Origin: Streptomyces sp. NBC_01197
Lineage (GTDB): Bacteria; Actinomycetota; Actinomycetes; Streptomycetales; Streptomycetaceae
DNA length: 64,000 nucleotides
NCBI RefSeq assembly: GCF_036010505.1
Contig: NZ_CP108569.1
Location: forward strand, 2,792,001 to 2,856,000
Reading direction: 5' to 3'
Made by a program: the position numbers and the translations under genes. Below are positions 1 through 8,261 of this stretch, piece after piece. Position 1 is the first letter of the stretch. Every line of letters begins with the position of its first letter. The notes beneath the pieces were generated by a model. That model ran no database searches. It saw nothing but the letters and a program-made list of their open reading frames with translations, and had not been told where the DNA came from.

Positions 1-479
1 GACATACCGGTGGAGAGGATCACCGTACGGCCGGTGGCACGCAGCGAGCGCAGCAGCTCGTCGTCGGTGAGCGAGGCGGAGGCGACCTTGTGCGCCGGTA
101 CGTCGAACTTCTCCAGGAACGCGACGGCCTCGGTGTCCCACGGGGAGGCGAACCAGTCGATGCCGCGCTTGGCGCAGTGGTCGGAGATGGCCCGGTACTC
201 GGTCTCGCCGAACTCGACGCGGTGGCGGTAGTCGATGTACGTCATCCGGCCCCAGGGGGTGTCGCGCTCGATGTCCCACTGGTCGCGCGGGGTGCAGATC
301 TCCGGCGTGCGCTTCTGGAACTTGACCGCGTCGCAGCCGGCTTCGGCGGCGATGTCGATCAGAGCGAGGGCGTTGTCCAGCTCACCGTTGTGGTTGATGC
401 CGATCTCGCCGGTGATGTAGACGGGGTGGCCGGGGCCCGCGGTCTTGGTGCCGAGGGTACGGAGGCGGGTGGTGCTCAT
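1..479 (-). CDS. neuB: N-acetylneuraminate (nonulosonic acid) synthase NeuB, 5' part only
   Basis: The gene starts at ATG 479 and runs off the left edge of the window, so only the first 159 codons are visible. NeuB-family enzymes condense phosphoenolpyruvate with a hexosamine or hexose to give sialic acid or Kdn-like nine-carbon acids. The visible part carries the family's N-terminal barrel signatures: GEIGINHNG near residue 24, then AVKFQKR, then DWFASPWD further on. It lies 11 bp downstream of neuA on the same strand, so the two are almost certainly co-transcribed. The substrate (ManNAc or mannose, giving Neu5Ac or Kdn) cannot be told from this fragment; related Streptomyces loci are linked to Kdn-containing teichulosonic acid. 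Confidence 0.9.
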   Translation of the reverse strand, partial: MSTTRLRTLGTKTAGPGHPVYITGEIGINHNGELDNALALIDIAAEAGCDAVKFQKRTPEICTPRDQWDIERDTPWGRMTYIDYRHRVEFGETEYRAISDHCAKRGIDWFASPWDTEAVAFLEKFDVPAHKVASASLTDDELLRSLRATGRTVILSTGM

Positions 480-490
480 GAGGGGATTCC

Positions 491-1804
491 TTACTTGTTG
501 AGGGTGGGGCCCAGGAGCCAGGCGGCGATCTCGCGGATCGCGCCCTCGCCGCCGGGGGTGGTGGTGACCGCGCGTGCGGCGCCGCGTACGGCGTCGTGGG
601 CCTGGGCGACCGCGACGGGCCACCCGACGAGGCCGAAGCACGGCAGGTCGTTCACGTCGTTGCCGACGTAGAGCACGCGCTCGGGCGCGACACCCTGTTC
701 TTCGCACCACTGCTTGAGTGCGAGGTCCTTGCGGTCGATGCCGTGCAGCACGGGCACCCGCAGCTTGCGGGCGCGGGCCGCGACGACCGGGTTCTGCTCG
801 GTGGAGAGGATCAGGATCTTGAGGTCCGTGGAGTCGCGGAGCGCTGCGACACCGAGGCCGTCGCCGCGGTGGACTGCGACGAACTCGTGGCCGTCCGCGT
901 CGATGAGGACGCGGTCGTCGGTCTGGGTGCCGTCGAAGTCCAGGACGACGGCGTCGACGTCGTCGCGGCCCGGCAGCGTACGGACGTCCAGGAGCGGCGC
1001 GAGGGCGCGGGCGCGGGCCAGGTCGTGCGGGTCGTCGATCTCCAGCACGCGGGCCGGATCGGTACGGACCAGGGCGGTCTCGCCGAAGAAGCGGTGCCGG
1101 GCGGCGCGGAAGCCCCCGGCGTTCATGGCGTACGCCGCGCCGGTCTCCAGATAGTCCTGCGGGCGGTCCTGTCGGCGGGGGCGGAACGCCTTGTCGTGGT
1201 TGACCCCGGTGGTGTCCGTACCTCCGCCGTCGGCGTCGGCGCGCTGCTCCTCGCGCCAGATGAAGCCGTGCGTGGGGGCGACGGTGAGCGCGGTGTCCGC
1301 GCCGCCCGTGGCGACCGCGGCCGCCACCCCGTCGATCTCCGCGCTGGTGAGGAAAGGGCTGGTGCACTGCACGAGCAGCACGACATCCGTTCCGGGGTAC
1401 GCGTCGAGCGCATGCAGCACGGCGGCCTCGCTGGTCGCCGTGTCCCCGGCGATCTCGGCGGGGCGCAGCACCACGTCGGCGCCGGCCTCGCGTGCCGCCG
1501 TCGCGATCCGCTCGTCGTCCGTCGACACGGCGACGTCGGTGACCTGGCGTGCGCCCAGACAGGCGCGGACCGCGCGGGCCACCAGCGGTACGCCGCCGAC
1601 CGGTTCGAGGTTCTTGGCCGGCACGCCCTTCGATCCTCCGCGAGCCGGGATCACGGCCAGCACCCGGGGGGCCTTGGCCGGTGCCGCGGGCTGCGTGGAC
1701 TCAGCGGGCTGCACGGACCCAGCAGATCGAGCGGGCTGGGCGGGCCTCGACGGCCCGGCCGCTGGTTCGGCGGCTTCGGCGGCTTCAGCGGCTTCGGTGG
1801 GCAT
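491..1804 (-). CDS. neuA: CMP-nonulosonate cytidylyltransferase fused to a KdsC-like HAD phosphatase
   Basis: This is a two-domain protein of 437 aa. After an Ala/Pro/Glu-rich N-terminal tail of about 45 residues, the CMP-sialic acid synthetase domain begins with the nucleotide-binding motif ARGGSKGVPAKN (about residues 54-65). The C-terminal 150 residues are a HAD-fold phosphatase with DFDGTQTDD near residue 288 and the distal acidic motif GNDVNDLPCF, as in KdsC. The product would activate the nonulosonic acid with CTP and probably dephosphorylate the 9-phosphate intermediate. The ATG overlaps the stop of the upstream DUF6716 gene by one base (TGATG), so translation is coupled. In-frame codons upstream were rejected because they lie inside the neighbouring gene. 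Confidence 0.9.
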   Translation of the reverse strand: MPTEAAEAAEAAEPAAGPSRPAQPARSAGSVQPAESTQPAAPAKAPRVLAVIPARGGSKGVPAKNLEPVGGVPLVARAVRACLGARQVTDVAVSTDDERIATAAREAGADVVLRPAEIAGDTATSEAAVLHALDAYPGTDVVLLVQCTSPFLTSAEIDGVAAAVATGGADTALTVAPTHGFIWREEQRADADGGGTDTTGVNHDKAFRPRRQDRPQDYLETGAAYAMNAGGFRAARHRFFGETALVRTDPARVLEIDDPHDLARARALAPLLDVRTLPGRDDVDAVVLDFDGTQTDDRVLIDADGHEFVAVHRGDGLGVAALRDSTDLKILILSTEQNPVVAARARKLRVPVLHGIDRKDLALKQWCEEQGVAPERVLYVGNDVNDLPCFGLVGWPVAVAQAHDAVRGAARAVTTTPGGEGAIREIAAWLLGPTLNK

Positions 1805-3177
1805 CACAGTTCTCCCATGCGGCGGATGACGGGGGCCACGCGCTGGACGCCGTGGCGGTACGCCCCGCGCGCCGCGTCCCGTACGGCGTCGCGCACGACT
1901 CGCCGTACCCCGCCGGTCTCGGCGGCCGGGGCGGCGTCCAGGCGGTAGCGGGCGAGGATGCCGGGGAGGTATCCGGGCGCGGAGACGTGGGTGTAGTAGG
2001 GCTCTACAGGCGGGAGTTGAGGCTCCAGGAGCAGTCGCGCGACCCGTTCTCGTACGGCGTCGAAGGCGGTGTCGTCCGAGCCTCCCCCGGAGGGTGGTCC
2101 CCCAGCCGCCACCCCCTGCCGGGTCAGCCAGGCGGGATCGGCCTCCGGGCTCGCGCCGGCGTCCAGCTGGTCCCATGAGGCGAGGCAGCCCGAGCCGAGA
2201 AAGTGGTGGTTGCCGAGCGCCTCGCGGATACCGAGGTCGGTGAGAACAGCGGTGGGGATGCGCCGGTGCAGGGACTCCAGAGCCGCGGTCGAGGAGACCG
2301 TGACCAGCAGGTCCGTACGGTCCAGCACATCGCCCATGTGCCCGTACACCAGCCGGAAGTTGGCGGGCAGCCCGCCGGGGAGCTTCTCGGCCAGCTTCTG
2401 GTAGGGCAGTTCCTCGATGTGCGTGGTGTGCTCGCCGGGCTGGGACCGGAGTTTGAGCAGCACCTCACGGTCCGGGTGCAGCCGGGCGTGTTCGACCAGG
2501 CGGCGCAGCAGATACGTCCGGCCCTCGCGGGAGGCGGGGACGGAGGGCTGAGCGGCGAAGACGACGGTCTTCAACGGACCCCCGGCGTACGGCGCCCCGC
2601 CCAGGAAGGGCAGCGCGGTCCCGGTCACGGCGGACGCGTCGGCGCCCACCCCCTCGTACACCGCGCGGAACCGTTCCGCGTCGTGCGGCGAGTTGGCGAG
2701 GACCACGTCGGCGCCGTGCCGCAGCAGGAGACCGTCGGCCAGCTTCTCGTAGACCACCCCGACATAGCCGGTGACGACGACGGGCCGCCTTACTGACTTA
2801 CTGAGCGCGGCGGTTCCGGCTGCGGCGGCCCCCTCCCCGGCGGTGCCGGCTGCGGGGCTCCCGAGCGCGGCGAGTCCGTGCAGCATCGCCTGGACCGCGC
2901 CGCCGACGAGTGCGAGGACGATCACGTCGTAGCCGTCCTGCTCGACGGCCCGGAGGAACTCCGCCCCCGTCACCTCCCGGACGGCGGCCGTGTCCACACC
3001 TGCGCCCACCTCGGCGAGCTGGCGCGGGGTGGGCGTGGCCCGGCCGCGCAGCAGAAAGCCGCTGAGCCTGGCGTCCCCTACGGAGAGACGGCGTGCGGTG
3101 AGCGCGCCCCATTTCCAACGGGTGTCGGAATCGGCGATCACGGCAACGCGGAGAACATCGCTGGTACTTGCTTGCAC
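1804..3177 (-). CDS. DUF6716 putative glycosyltransferase of the nonulosonate locus
   Basis: This protein of about 457 aa resembles the actinobacterial DUF6716 family, usually found next to sialic-acid-type genes. A Rossmann-like N-terminus (VLRVAVIADSDTRWKWG) is followed by a central low-complexity Ala/Gly stretch and a GT-B-like C-terminal half. That half includes LLKLRSQPGEHTTH and VSSTAALESLHRRIPT, as in polymer-forming transferases. The catalytic mechanism is not established from sequence. I chose GTG 3177 over ATG 3216: a TACCTT -10 box (complement of 3185-3190) puts the predicted transcription start on the GTG, giving a leaderless mRNA, and no ribosome binding site precedes either codon. 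It is first in the DUF6716-neuA-neuB operon and divergent from the GT2 gene. Confidence 0.75.
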   Translation of the reverse strand: MQASTSDVLRVAVIADSDTRWKWGALTARRLSVGDARLSGFLLRGRATPTPRQLAEVGAGVDTAAVREVTGAEFLRAVEQDGYDVIVLALVGGAVQAMLHGLAALGSPAAGTAGEGAAAAGTAALSKSVRRPVVVTGYVGVVYEKLADGLLLRHGADVVLANSPHDAERFRAVYEGVGADASAVTGTALPFLGGAPYAGGPLKTVVFAAQPSVPASREGRTYLLRRLVEHARLHPDREVLLKLRSQPGEHTTHIEELPYQKLAEKLPGGLPANFRLVYGHMGDVLDRTDLLVTVSSTAALESLHRRIPTAVLTDLGIREALGNHHFLGSGCLASWDQLDAGASPEADPAWLTRQGVAAGGPPSGGGSDDTAFDAVRERVARLLLEPQLPPVEPYYTHVSAPGYLPGILARYRLDAAPAAETGGVRRVVRDAVRDAARGAYRHGVQRVAPVIRRMGEL

Positions 3178-3220
3178 AACGACGAAGGTAGAAAGGCATT
3201 CGGTTCGGTGGCCCAACTCA
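3178..3220 (-). promoter_or_regulatory. Putative leaderless promoter of the DUF6716-neuA-neuB operon
   Basis: On the minus strand, TACCTT (3190-3185) is a plausible -10 box. Its predicted start point is about 3178, one base before the GTG at 3177. The -35 region is weak. No Shine-Dalgarno sequence is present. Confidence 0.4.
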
Positions 3221-3328
3221 ACCGCAACAAAGGGTTAACAGCGGGCCGACAGCGGGAGAAACGGCAGACGGGACAAGGCGGTTCACTGTTCCGCCATATC
3301 CAGTTCACCTGCCATCCCACCGGGCTTC

Positions 3329-3364
3329 AGGACAAATGCCGGGGCACCTCTTAGCGTCACGCAG
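3329..3364 (+). promoter_or_regulatory. Putative leaderless promoter of the GT2-polyST-acyltransferase operon
   Basis: AGGACA (3329-3334), a 17-bp spacer and TAGCGT (3352-3357) form a Streptomyces-type housekeeping promoter. The predicted start point coincides with GTG 3365, so the message would lack a 5' leader. Confidence 0.5.
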
Positions 3365-4348
3365 GTGGTTAAGCTCTCCGTCATCGTGCCGTTCTACAAC
3401 GTGCAGACATACGCCCCCGACACCCTCAGAAGCCTCCGCGCGAACGCACGCGACGACTTCGAGTTCCTGCTCGTCGACGACTGTTCGACGGACGGGACCC
3501 CGGAGATCCTCGAACGTGCGGAGCGCGAGCTTCCCGGGGCCGTCCTGCTGAAACACCGGGAGAACGGAGGACTCGCCACCGCCCGCAACACCGGGCTCGA
3601 CGCGGCGAGCGGCGAATACATCACCTTCCTGGACGGGGACGACTGGCTCGCCCCCGGGTACTACGAGCGGCTGCTCGCCGACATGGAGGCGCTGGGCTGC
3701 GACTTCGTCCGCACCGACCATGTGCAGTGCATGGGCAGCACGCGTACGGTCCACCGGGTCCCGTACGGCAGGCGCGGCGAGGTCACCGTTCCGCGCGAGG
3801 TGATTCTGCCCGCCGACCGCTCCACCCCGGTCGACTACGCGTACGCCTGGGCCGGTATGTACCACCGCAGGCTGCTGGACCGCGGGCTGCTGCACTTCAC
3901 CCACGGGCTGCGCACCGCCGAAGACCGCCCGTGGATCTGGCGGCTGCACAGGGAAGCGGAGTCATTCGCCGTACTCGGGCTGCTGGGAATGTTCTACCGG
4001 CGCGGTGTCGCCTCGTCCCTCACACAGATCGGCGACGTGCGCCAGCTCGATTTCATCCGCGCATTCGACCAGGTTATCGACGAAACATCGAAAGACCCGG
4101 AAGCCGATCTCCTTCTTCCCAAGGCCGTGCGCACCTATTGCGCGATTATTTCGCACCACTTGGGCTCCATCGAAAGGTTCGAACCAGCCGTGGCACGTAA
4201 ATTGCGGACGCTCAGCGCGGCCGCGCTGAAACGGATGCCGCAGGATCTGCTGAGCGACGCGCTCGACTCGATGGACACCGCGCGCGCCTCGCGTCTGCGG
4301 CGGCTGCGCCGCCGTCCGGCCTCGCTGACGACGGAGGCCGCAGCGTGA
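3365..4348 (+). CDS. Family 2 glycosyltransferase
   Basis: This 327-aa GT-A fold enzyme has the classic GT2 motifs. KLSVIVPFYN is at the N-terminus, VDDCSTDGT near residue 40 binds the nucleotide, and LDGDDW near residues 89-94 supplies the metal-binding DXD. A charged, helix-rich C-terminus follows, with no membrane segment. It probably adds sugars to a wall glycopolymer or its linkage unit at the inner membrane face; donor and acceptor are unknown. Its GTG start fits the leaderless promoter just upstream, and its stop overlaps the next gene by 4 nt (GTGA), indicating translational coupling. It is divergent from the neuB/neuA operon. Confidence 0.9.
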   Translation: MVKLSVIVPFYNVQTYAPDTLRSLRANARDDFEFLLVDDCSTDGTPEILERAERELPGAVLLKHRENGGLATARNTGLDAASGEYITFLDGDDWLAPGYYERLLADMEALGCDFVRTDHVQCMGSTRTVHRVPYGRRGEVTVPREVILPADRSTPVDYAYAWAGMYHRRLLDRGLLHFTHGLRTAEDRPWIWRLHREAESFAVLGLLGMFYRRGVASSLTQIGDVRQLDFIRAFDQVIDETSKDPEADLLLPKAVRTYCAIISHHLGSIERFEPAVARKLRTLSAAALKRMPQDLLSDALDSMDTARASRLRRLRRRPASLTTEAAA

Positions 4349-5727
4349 CGACGTCGCCCGCCCGTGGAACCGATACGCCCCACGCAGCCCGTACACCCCG
4401 CACGACGCAGATCTTCTACGCCTCCACGCTGTACGGAGCCGCCACCCTGGCCGCCGCGATCGACAGCGGCTGCTTCGACTCCGCCGACCGGCGACTGCTG
4501 CTGGTCAGCAACAACGCGGCGATCCCGGAGACCACTCCCGCGCTGGACGCGATGCCCGGTTTCGAGCAGCTGCGCCACCGGTTCGACGGCGTGCTCTCCT
4601 GGAACGACACCATCGAACCGCTGCACCCGGGCGGCTGGTCGCCGCGCACCGACGACATTCCGCTGTGGGAACGGCAGTTGAGGCTCCTCTGGGACCTCGG
4701 TGACGACCGGATCGAGCTGGCGGTCGAGTCCGTCCAGGTCAACCCGGCGCAGGCGCTGGCCCTGCTCTTCCAGGACGCGCCGGTCACGGTGTACGCGGAC
4801 GGGCTGATGTCGTACGGCCCGACGCGCAACAAGATCGATCCGTTGATCGGCACCAGGATCCGGCGGCTGCTCCATCTGGACCTGGTGCCCGGTCTGAAGC
4901 CGCTGCTGCTCGCCGAGTTCGGGGCCGAGCCGGAGATCGTGCCGGACGCCGCCTTCCGCAAGGTACTGGGCGAGCTGGCCGAGTCCGTGACGAGCCTGCC
5001 CGAGTGCGCGGAGCCTCCGGCGCTGCTGCTCGGCCAGTACCTCTCGGCGCTGGAGATCCTCACTCCGCAGGAGGAGGAGGACCTCCATGTACGGATGCTG
5101 CGCGGGGCGGTCGCGCTCGGCCACCGCACGGTCGTGTTCAAGCCGCACCCGACGGCGCCGGCCCGCTGGTCGCGGCTGCTGGAGCGGGAGGCGGAGCAGC
5201 TGGGCGCCGAGCTGACCGTACTGGACGAGCCGTTGCTCGCCGAGACACTGTACGAACGGACGCACCCGGCGCTGGTGGTCGGCTGCTTCTCCACCGCGCT
5301 GCTGACGGCGAGCGCCTTCTACGGGATCCCGGTCGCCCGCACCGGTACCGAGCTGCTGCTGGACCGGCTCGCCCCGTACCAGAACAGCAACCGGGTCCCG
5401 GTGACCATCGTCGACGCACTGCTGCCAGCGCTGGAGGACGCCGGAGCCCCGGCCGGGGCCGCGTCCGCCGACGATCTGCCGGGGCTCGTCGCCGCCGTCG
5501 GCTTCGCGATGCAGCCGCAGCTGCGGCCCGATCTGCGTCCGGCGGCCGAGGCGTACCTGAGCCGCCACCTGGACGCCCACACCTGGCGCTACTTCAAGCG
5601 TCGCCGGCTGACCGTGCTGGGGCTGCCGGGCGCGCTGCCGGCCCAGCTCGCCTTCATCCCGCGCAACGCGACGGTACGACGGGTGGCCCGGCGGGCCCGC
5701 TCCCTCAAGAGAGTCGCGCTCGGATGA
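4345..5727 (+). CDS. Alpha-2,8-polysialyltransferase-family protein
   Basis: This 460-aa protein matches the polysialyltransferase-like family (Pfam A-2_8-polyST) common in actinomycetes. It begins with QIFYASTLYGAATLAAAI and has VYADGLMSYGPTRNKID in the middle. Near residues 265-270 lies KPHPTA, the HP motif that binds the CMP leaving group in bacterial polysialyltransferases, followed by VVGCFSTALLTA. With neuA and neuB beside it, a role in polymerising a CMP-activated nonulosonic acid is a reasonable inference, but acceptor and linkage are unproven. The start (GTG 4345) and the stop each overlap a neighbour by 4 nt, so the three plus-strand genes form one tight operon. Confidence 0.8.
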   Translation: MTTSPARGTDTPHAARTPRTTQIFYASTLYGAATLAAAIDSGCFDSADRRLLLVSNNAAIPETTPALDAMPGFEQLRHRFDGVLSWNDTIEPLHPGGWSPRTDDIPLWERQLRLLWDLGDDRIELAVESVQVNPAQALALLFQDAPVTVYADGLMSYGPTRNKIDPLIGTRIRRLLHLDLVPGLKPLLLAEFGAEPEIVPDAAFRKVLGELAESVTSLPECAEPPALLLGQYLSALEILTPQEEEDLHVRMLRGAVALGHRTVVFKPHPTAPARWSRLLEREAEQLGAELTVLDEPLLAETLYERTHPALVVGCFSTALLTASAFYGIPVARTGTELLLDRLAPYQNSNRVPVTIVDALLPALEDAGAPAGAASADDLPGLVAAVGFAMQPQLRPDLRPAAEAYLSRHLDAHTWRYFKRRRLTVLGLPGALPAQLAFIPRNATVRRVARRARSLKRVALG

Positions 5728-7073
5728 CCCCTGCCCCGGCCTCCGTGCCGCTGCCCGCCGCGGTCCCGTCGCCGGTGCCCGCGGCGGCGGCCCCGGGCCA
5801 GGACGCCGGCCCCGCCCCCGCGCCCGGTTCCGCCGACGCCGCACCCCTTCCGATACCGGACCCGCCCGTATCCGACGGACCGCTGCCGATACCGGACCCG
5901 CCCGTATCCGACGGACCGCTGCCGATACCGGACCCGCCGATACCCGGCTCACCGCTGCCGATGCCCACCGCGCGTACCGGCCCCGGTCGGACCGCCCGCG
6001 CGGGCGGCCGGCTGCGCGCGCTCGACGGACTGCGGCTGGTCGCCGCCCTGATGGTCGCCGCGTACCACTACGGCGGCCGGGACGGCGACATCAGCAGGGC
6101 CTGGGGCGGGTCGCCGCGCCACCAGTTCCCGACACTCTCCGAGTGGTTCGCCTACGGCTGTCTCGGTGTGCAGATCTTCTTCGTCATCAGCGGTTTCGTG
6201 ATCTGCATGAGCGGCTGGGGCCGGCCGCTGCGCTCCTTCTTCGCCTCCCGGGTCTCCCGCCTCTACCCGGCGTACTGGGCGGCGATCGTGATCGTCACGG
6301 CGACGTTCGCACTCCCCTGGGTCGCGTACCGGACGGTCTCGCCCAGCGACGCGCTGGTAAACCTCACCATGCTCCAGCAGCCGGTCGGCGCCGAGCGGGT
6401 CCTCGGTGTGTGCTGGACCCTCTGGGCCGAGCTGCGCTTCTACGCGCTCTTCGCCCTCTGCGTGGTGCTGCCCGGCGCCAACCGGCAGCGAGTCCTGGTC
6501 TTCTGCGGGGTGTGGACCCTGGCCGCCGCGATCACCGACGCGGTGCATCAGCCGATGCTGAGCATGGTGCTGATGCCGGAGTACGCGCCGTTCTTCATCG
6601 GCGGGATCGGTCTCTACCTCCTGCACCGCGACCGGCTGGACGTCATCGCCTGGGGCGTCGTCGGCGTCAGCTGGGCGATCGGCCAGCACTACGCGGTCGC
6701 CGGTCTGTGGCACCGGGCCGATCCGGCGTTCTTCTCCTACCGGCACACCATGGTGATCGTCGCCGTGGTCACGCTGGGCTTCGTGCTGGTCGGCGCGGTG
6801 GCACTCGGTTTCTTCCGCTGGGCCGACTGGCGCTGGCTGACGGTCGCCGGGGCGCTCACGTACCCCTTCTACCTGGTGCACGAGCATCTGGGCTGGGTAG
6901 TGGTGGCCGTACTCCACCGGAAGCTGGGGATCCCCTCGTACGGCACGCTCGTTCTGACCGTCGCGCTGATGCTGGGGCTGGCCTGGCTGCTCAACCGCTA
7001 CGTCGAGAACAGGCTGACGCCGGTACTGCGCGGGGCGCTGTCCAGGAGGGTCAGTTCCACGGGGAGCGGGTGA
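5724..7073 (+). CDS. Membrane acyltransferase 3 family protein (OafA/YrhL type)
   Basis: This 449-aa protein has a Pro/Ala-rich cytoplasmic tail of about 95 residues followed by a roughly ten-helix acyltransferase-3 domain. The domain opens with RALDGLRLVAALMVAAYH, which carries the catalytic-type histidine, then GVQIFFVISGFVI. Such proteins O-acetylate or acylate cell-surface glycans. ATG 5724 overlaps the preceding stop by 4 nt (ATGA), which settles the start; longer in-frame reading upstream lies within the previous gene. The tail contains 12-residue repeats (LPIPDPPVSDGP twice, then a variant). Operon context suggests it decorates the polymer made by the preceding transferases. Confidence 0.88.
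   Translation: MTPAPASVPLPAAVPSPVPAAAAPGQDAGPAPAPGSADAAPLPIPDPPVSDGPLPIPDPPVSDGPLPIPDPPIPGSPLPMPTARTGPGRTARAGGRLRALDGLRLVAALMVAAYHYGGRDGDISRAWGGSPRHQFPTLSEWFAYGCLGVQIFFVISGFVICMSGWGRPLRSFFASRVSRLYPAYWAAIVIVTATFALPWVAYRTVSPSDALVNLTMLQQPVGAERVLGVCWTLWAELRFYALFALCVVLPGANRQRVLVFCGVWTLAAAITDAVHQPMLSMVLMPEYAPFFIGGIGLYLLHRDRLDVIAWGVVGVSWAIGQHYAVAGLWHRADPAFFSYRHTMVIVAVVTLGFVLVGAVALGFFRWADWRWLTVAGALTYPFYLVHEHLGWVVVAVLHRKLGIPSYGTLVLTVALMLGLAWLLNRYVENRLTPVLRGALSRRVSSTGSG
5850..5957 (+). repeat. 36-bp in-frame tandem repeat, 3 copies
   Basis: Two identical 36-bp units (5850-5885, 5886-5921) and a diverged third (5922-5957), with a partial fourth, encode LPIPDPPVSDGP-type dodecapeptides in the acyltransferase N-terminal tail. 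Confidence 0.9.
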
Positions 7074-7497
7074 CGGCCAACCGGGGCTGGGAGTGGGGTC
7101 AGTTGGTGCACAACCCGGCGTGCCGACGTGGCATCACAGTGACGGGGAAGGCACCTGGCCTGCGCGGCTGTAGCCCTGGCTCTGGTCTTCGTACGGTTCG
7201 ACGCGCCTGCCCCGCGCTGGGGACATCCGTCGGCCCTCGGCGCGGCCGCCGATACCGCCGGGCCGCGGATCCTTGCCTGCCGCGTGGCACCACGCTTCAC
7301 CGCGGAGCACGACGCTAACCGTCGTGGCCGTGCGCTGGGGGCGTGCGGGGTTGGGGGCAATGATCCGTCCGGTACTCCGCGCGCCCTCCCCGGCACGACG
7401 GGCCGCCGTAATGATGAGCGGACCGCACGTGCTCGAGGATCCAGCGACTCCGCATACCTGTCCTCGGCAGGTGGACATGCGGTGGAAGGAACCCACG
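7074..7497 (+). promoter_or_regulatory. Intergenic region before the furan-synthase operon, with an imperfect inverted repeat
   Basis: This 424-bp stretch has no convincing gene. The notable element is at 7451-7481: CGCAT plus ACCTG on the left, CAGGT and ATGCG on the right (inner arms 7456-7460 and 7468-7472, outer arms 7451-7455 and 7477-7481). It lies just upstream of the GGAAGGA ribosome binding site at 7484-7490. It could be an operator or an mRNA stem. No clear -10/-35 pair was identified. Confidence 0.35.
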
Positions 7498-8253
7498 TTG
7501 TTGCTTCTCATCTCCCCCGACAGTGTCGAAGAGGCCCGCGACTGTGTGAAGGCGGCGGAACACCTCGACATCGTCGATGTCAAAAGGCCCGAAGAGGGCT
7601 CGCTCGGCGCGAACTTCCCCTGGGTCATCAGGGAGATCCGTGATGCGGTCCCCGCGGACAAGCCGGTGTCCGCCACGGTGGGAGACGCACCGTACAAGCC
7701 CGGCACGGTGGCCCAGGCGGCGCTCGGCGCAGCTGTCTCCGGGGCCACGTACATCAAGGTCGGCCTCTACGGATGCACGACGCCCGAGCAGGCCGTCGAT
7801 GTCATGTGCGGGGTGGTCAGGGCGGTGAAGGACTACAGGCCGGACGCGTTCGTGGTCGCTTCGGGGTACGCCGACGCCCACCGCATCGGCTGCGTCAACC
7901 CGCTCTCGCTGCCCGACATCGCCCGCCGGTCCGGTTGCGACGCGGCCATGCTCGACACCGCGATCAAGGACGGGACACGGCTCTTCGACCATGTCCCGAC
8001 CGACGTCTGCGCGGAGTTCGTCGGGCTGGCCCACGGGGCCGGTCTGCTCGCCGCACTCGCAGGGAGTGTCAAGGTTGGTGATCTCGGTGCGCTGACCCGT
8101 ATCGGCACGGACATCGTGGGGGTACGCGGTGCGGTCTGCGAGGGAGGTGACCGCAGGACGGGAAGGATCCAGCCGCACCTGGTGGCCGCCTTCCGGGCCG
8201 AGATGGACCGGCATGCCCGGGAATACGCGGCGACCACCGTCACCGCGAACTGA
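7498..8253 (+). CDS. MfnB-like (5-formylfuran-3-yl)methyl phosphate synthase
   Basis: This 251-aa TIM-barrel protein is of the MfnB family, which condenses two glyceraldehyde-3-phosphate molecules into 4-(hydroxymethyl)-2-furancarboxaldehyde phosphate in archaeal methanofuran biosynthesis. All four active-site positions known from the Methanocaldococcus enzyme are present with a constant +2 offset: Lys29 in [13 protein letters not shown], Lys87 in YIKVGLYG, and Asp153 and Lys157 in [10 protein letters not shown] chose the TTG at 7498 because it gives the canonical MLLLISP start 7 nt after GGAAGGA; ATG 7477 is an alternative. It heads a cluster with two dehydrogenases and a methyltransferase, and no methanofuran-type aminotransferase is present. 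Confidence 0.88.
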   Translation: MLLLISPDSVEEARDCVKAAEHLDIVDVKRPEEGSLGANFPWVIREIRDAVPADKPVSATVGDAPYKPGTVAQAALGAAVSGATYIKVGLYGCTTPEQAVDVMCGVVRAVKDYRPDAFVVASGYADAHRIGCVNPLSLPDIARRSGCDAAMLDTAIKDGTRLFDHVPTDVCAEFVGLAHGAGLLAALAGSVKVGDLGALTRIGTDIVGVRGAVCEGGDRRTGRIQPHLVAAFRAEMDRHAREYAATTVTAN

Positions 8254-8261
8254 CCGCCGGC

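Noticed and set aside
596..1948. Long plus-strand open frame of 450 codons antisense to neuA
   Set aside because: The minus-strand frame has clear NeuA and HAD motifs; the plus frame is Val/Arg/Gly-rich without any domain, as expected for a shadow in GC-rich DNA.
4178..4192. GGTTCGAACC, resembling a tRNA T-loop
   Set aside because: It lies inside the GT2 coding frame and no acceptor, D or anticodon stems surround it. No tRNA was found anywhere in the window.
5004..5723. N-terminal extension of the acyltransferase frame
   Set aside because: It lies entirely within the polysialyltransferase-family gene; the ATGA overlap at 5724 gives a natural start.
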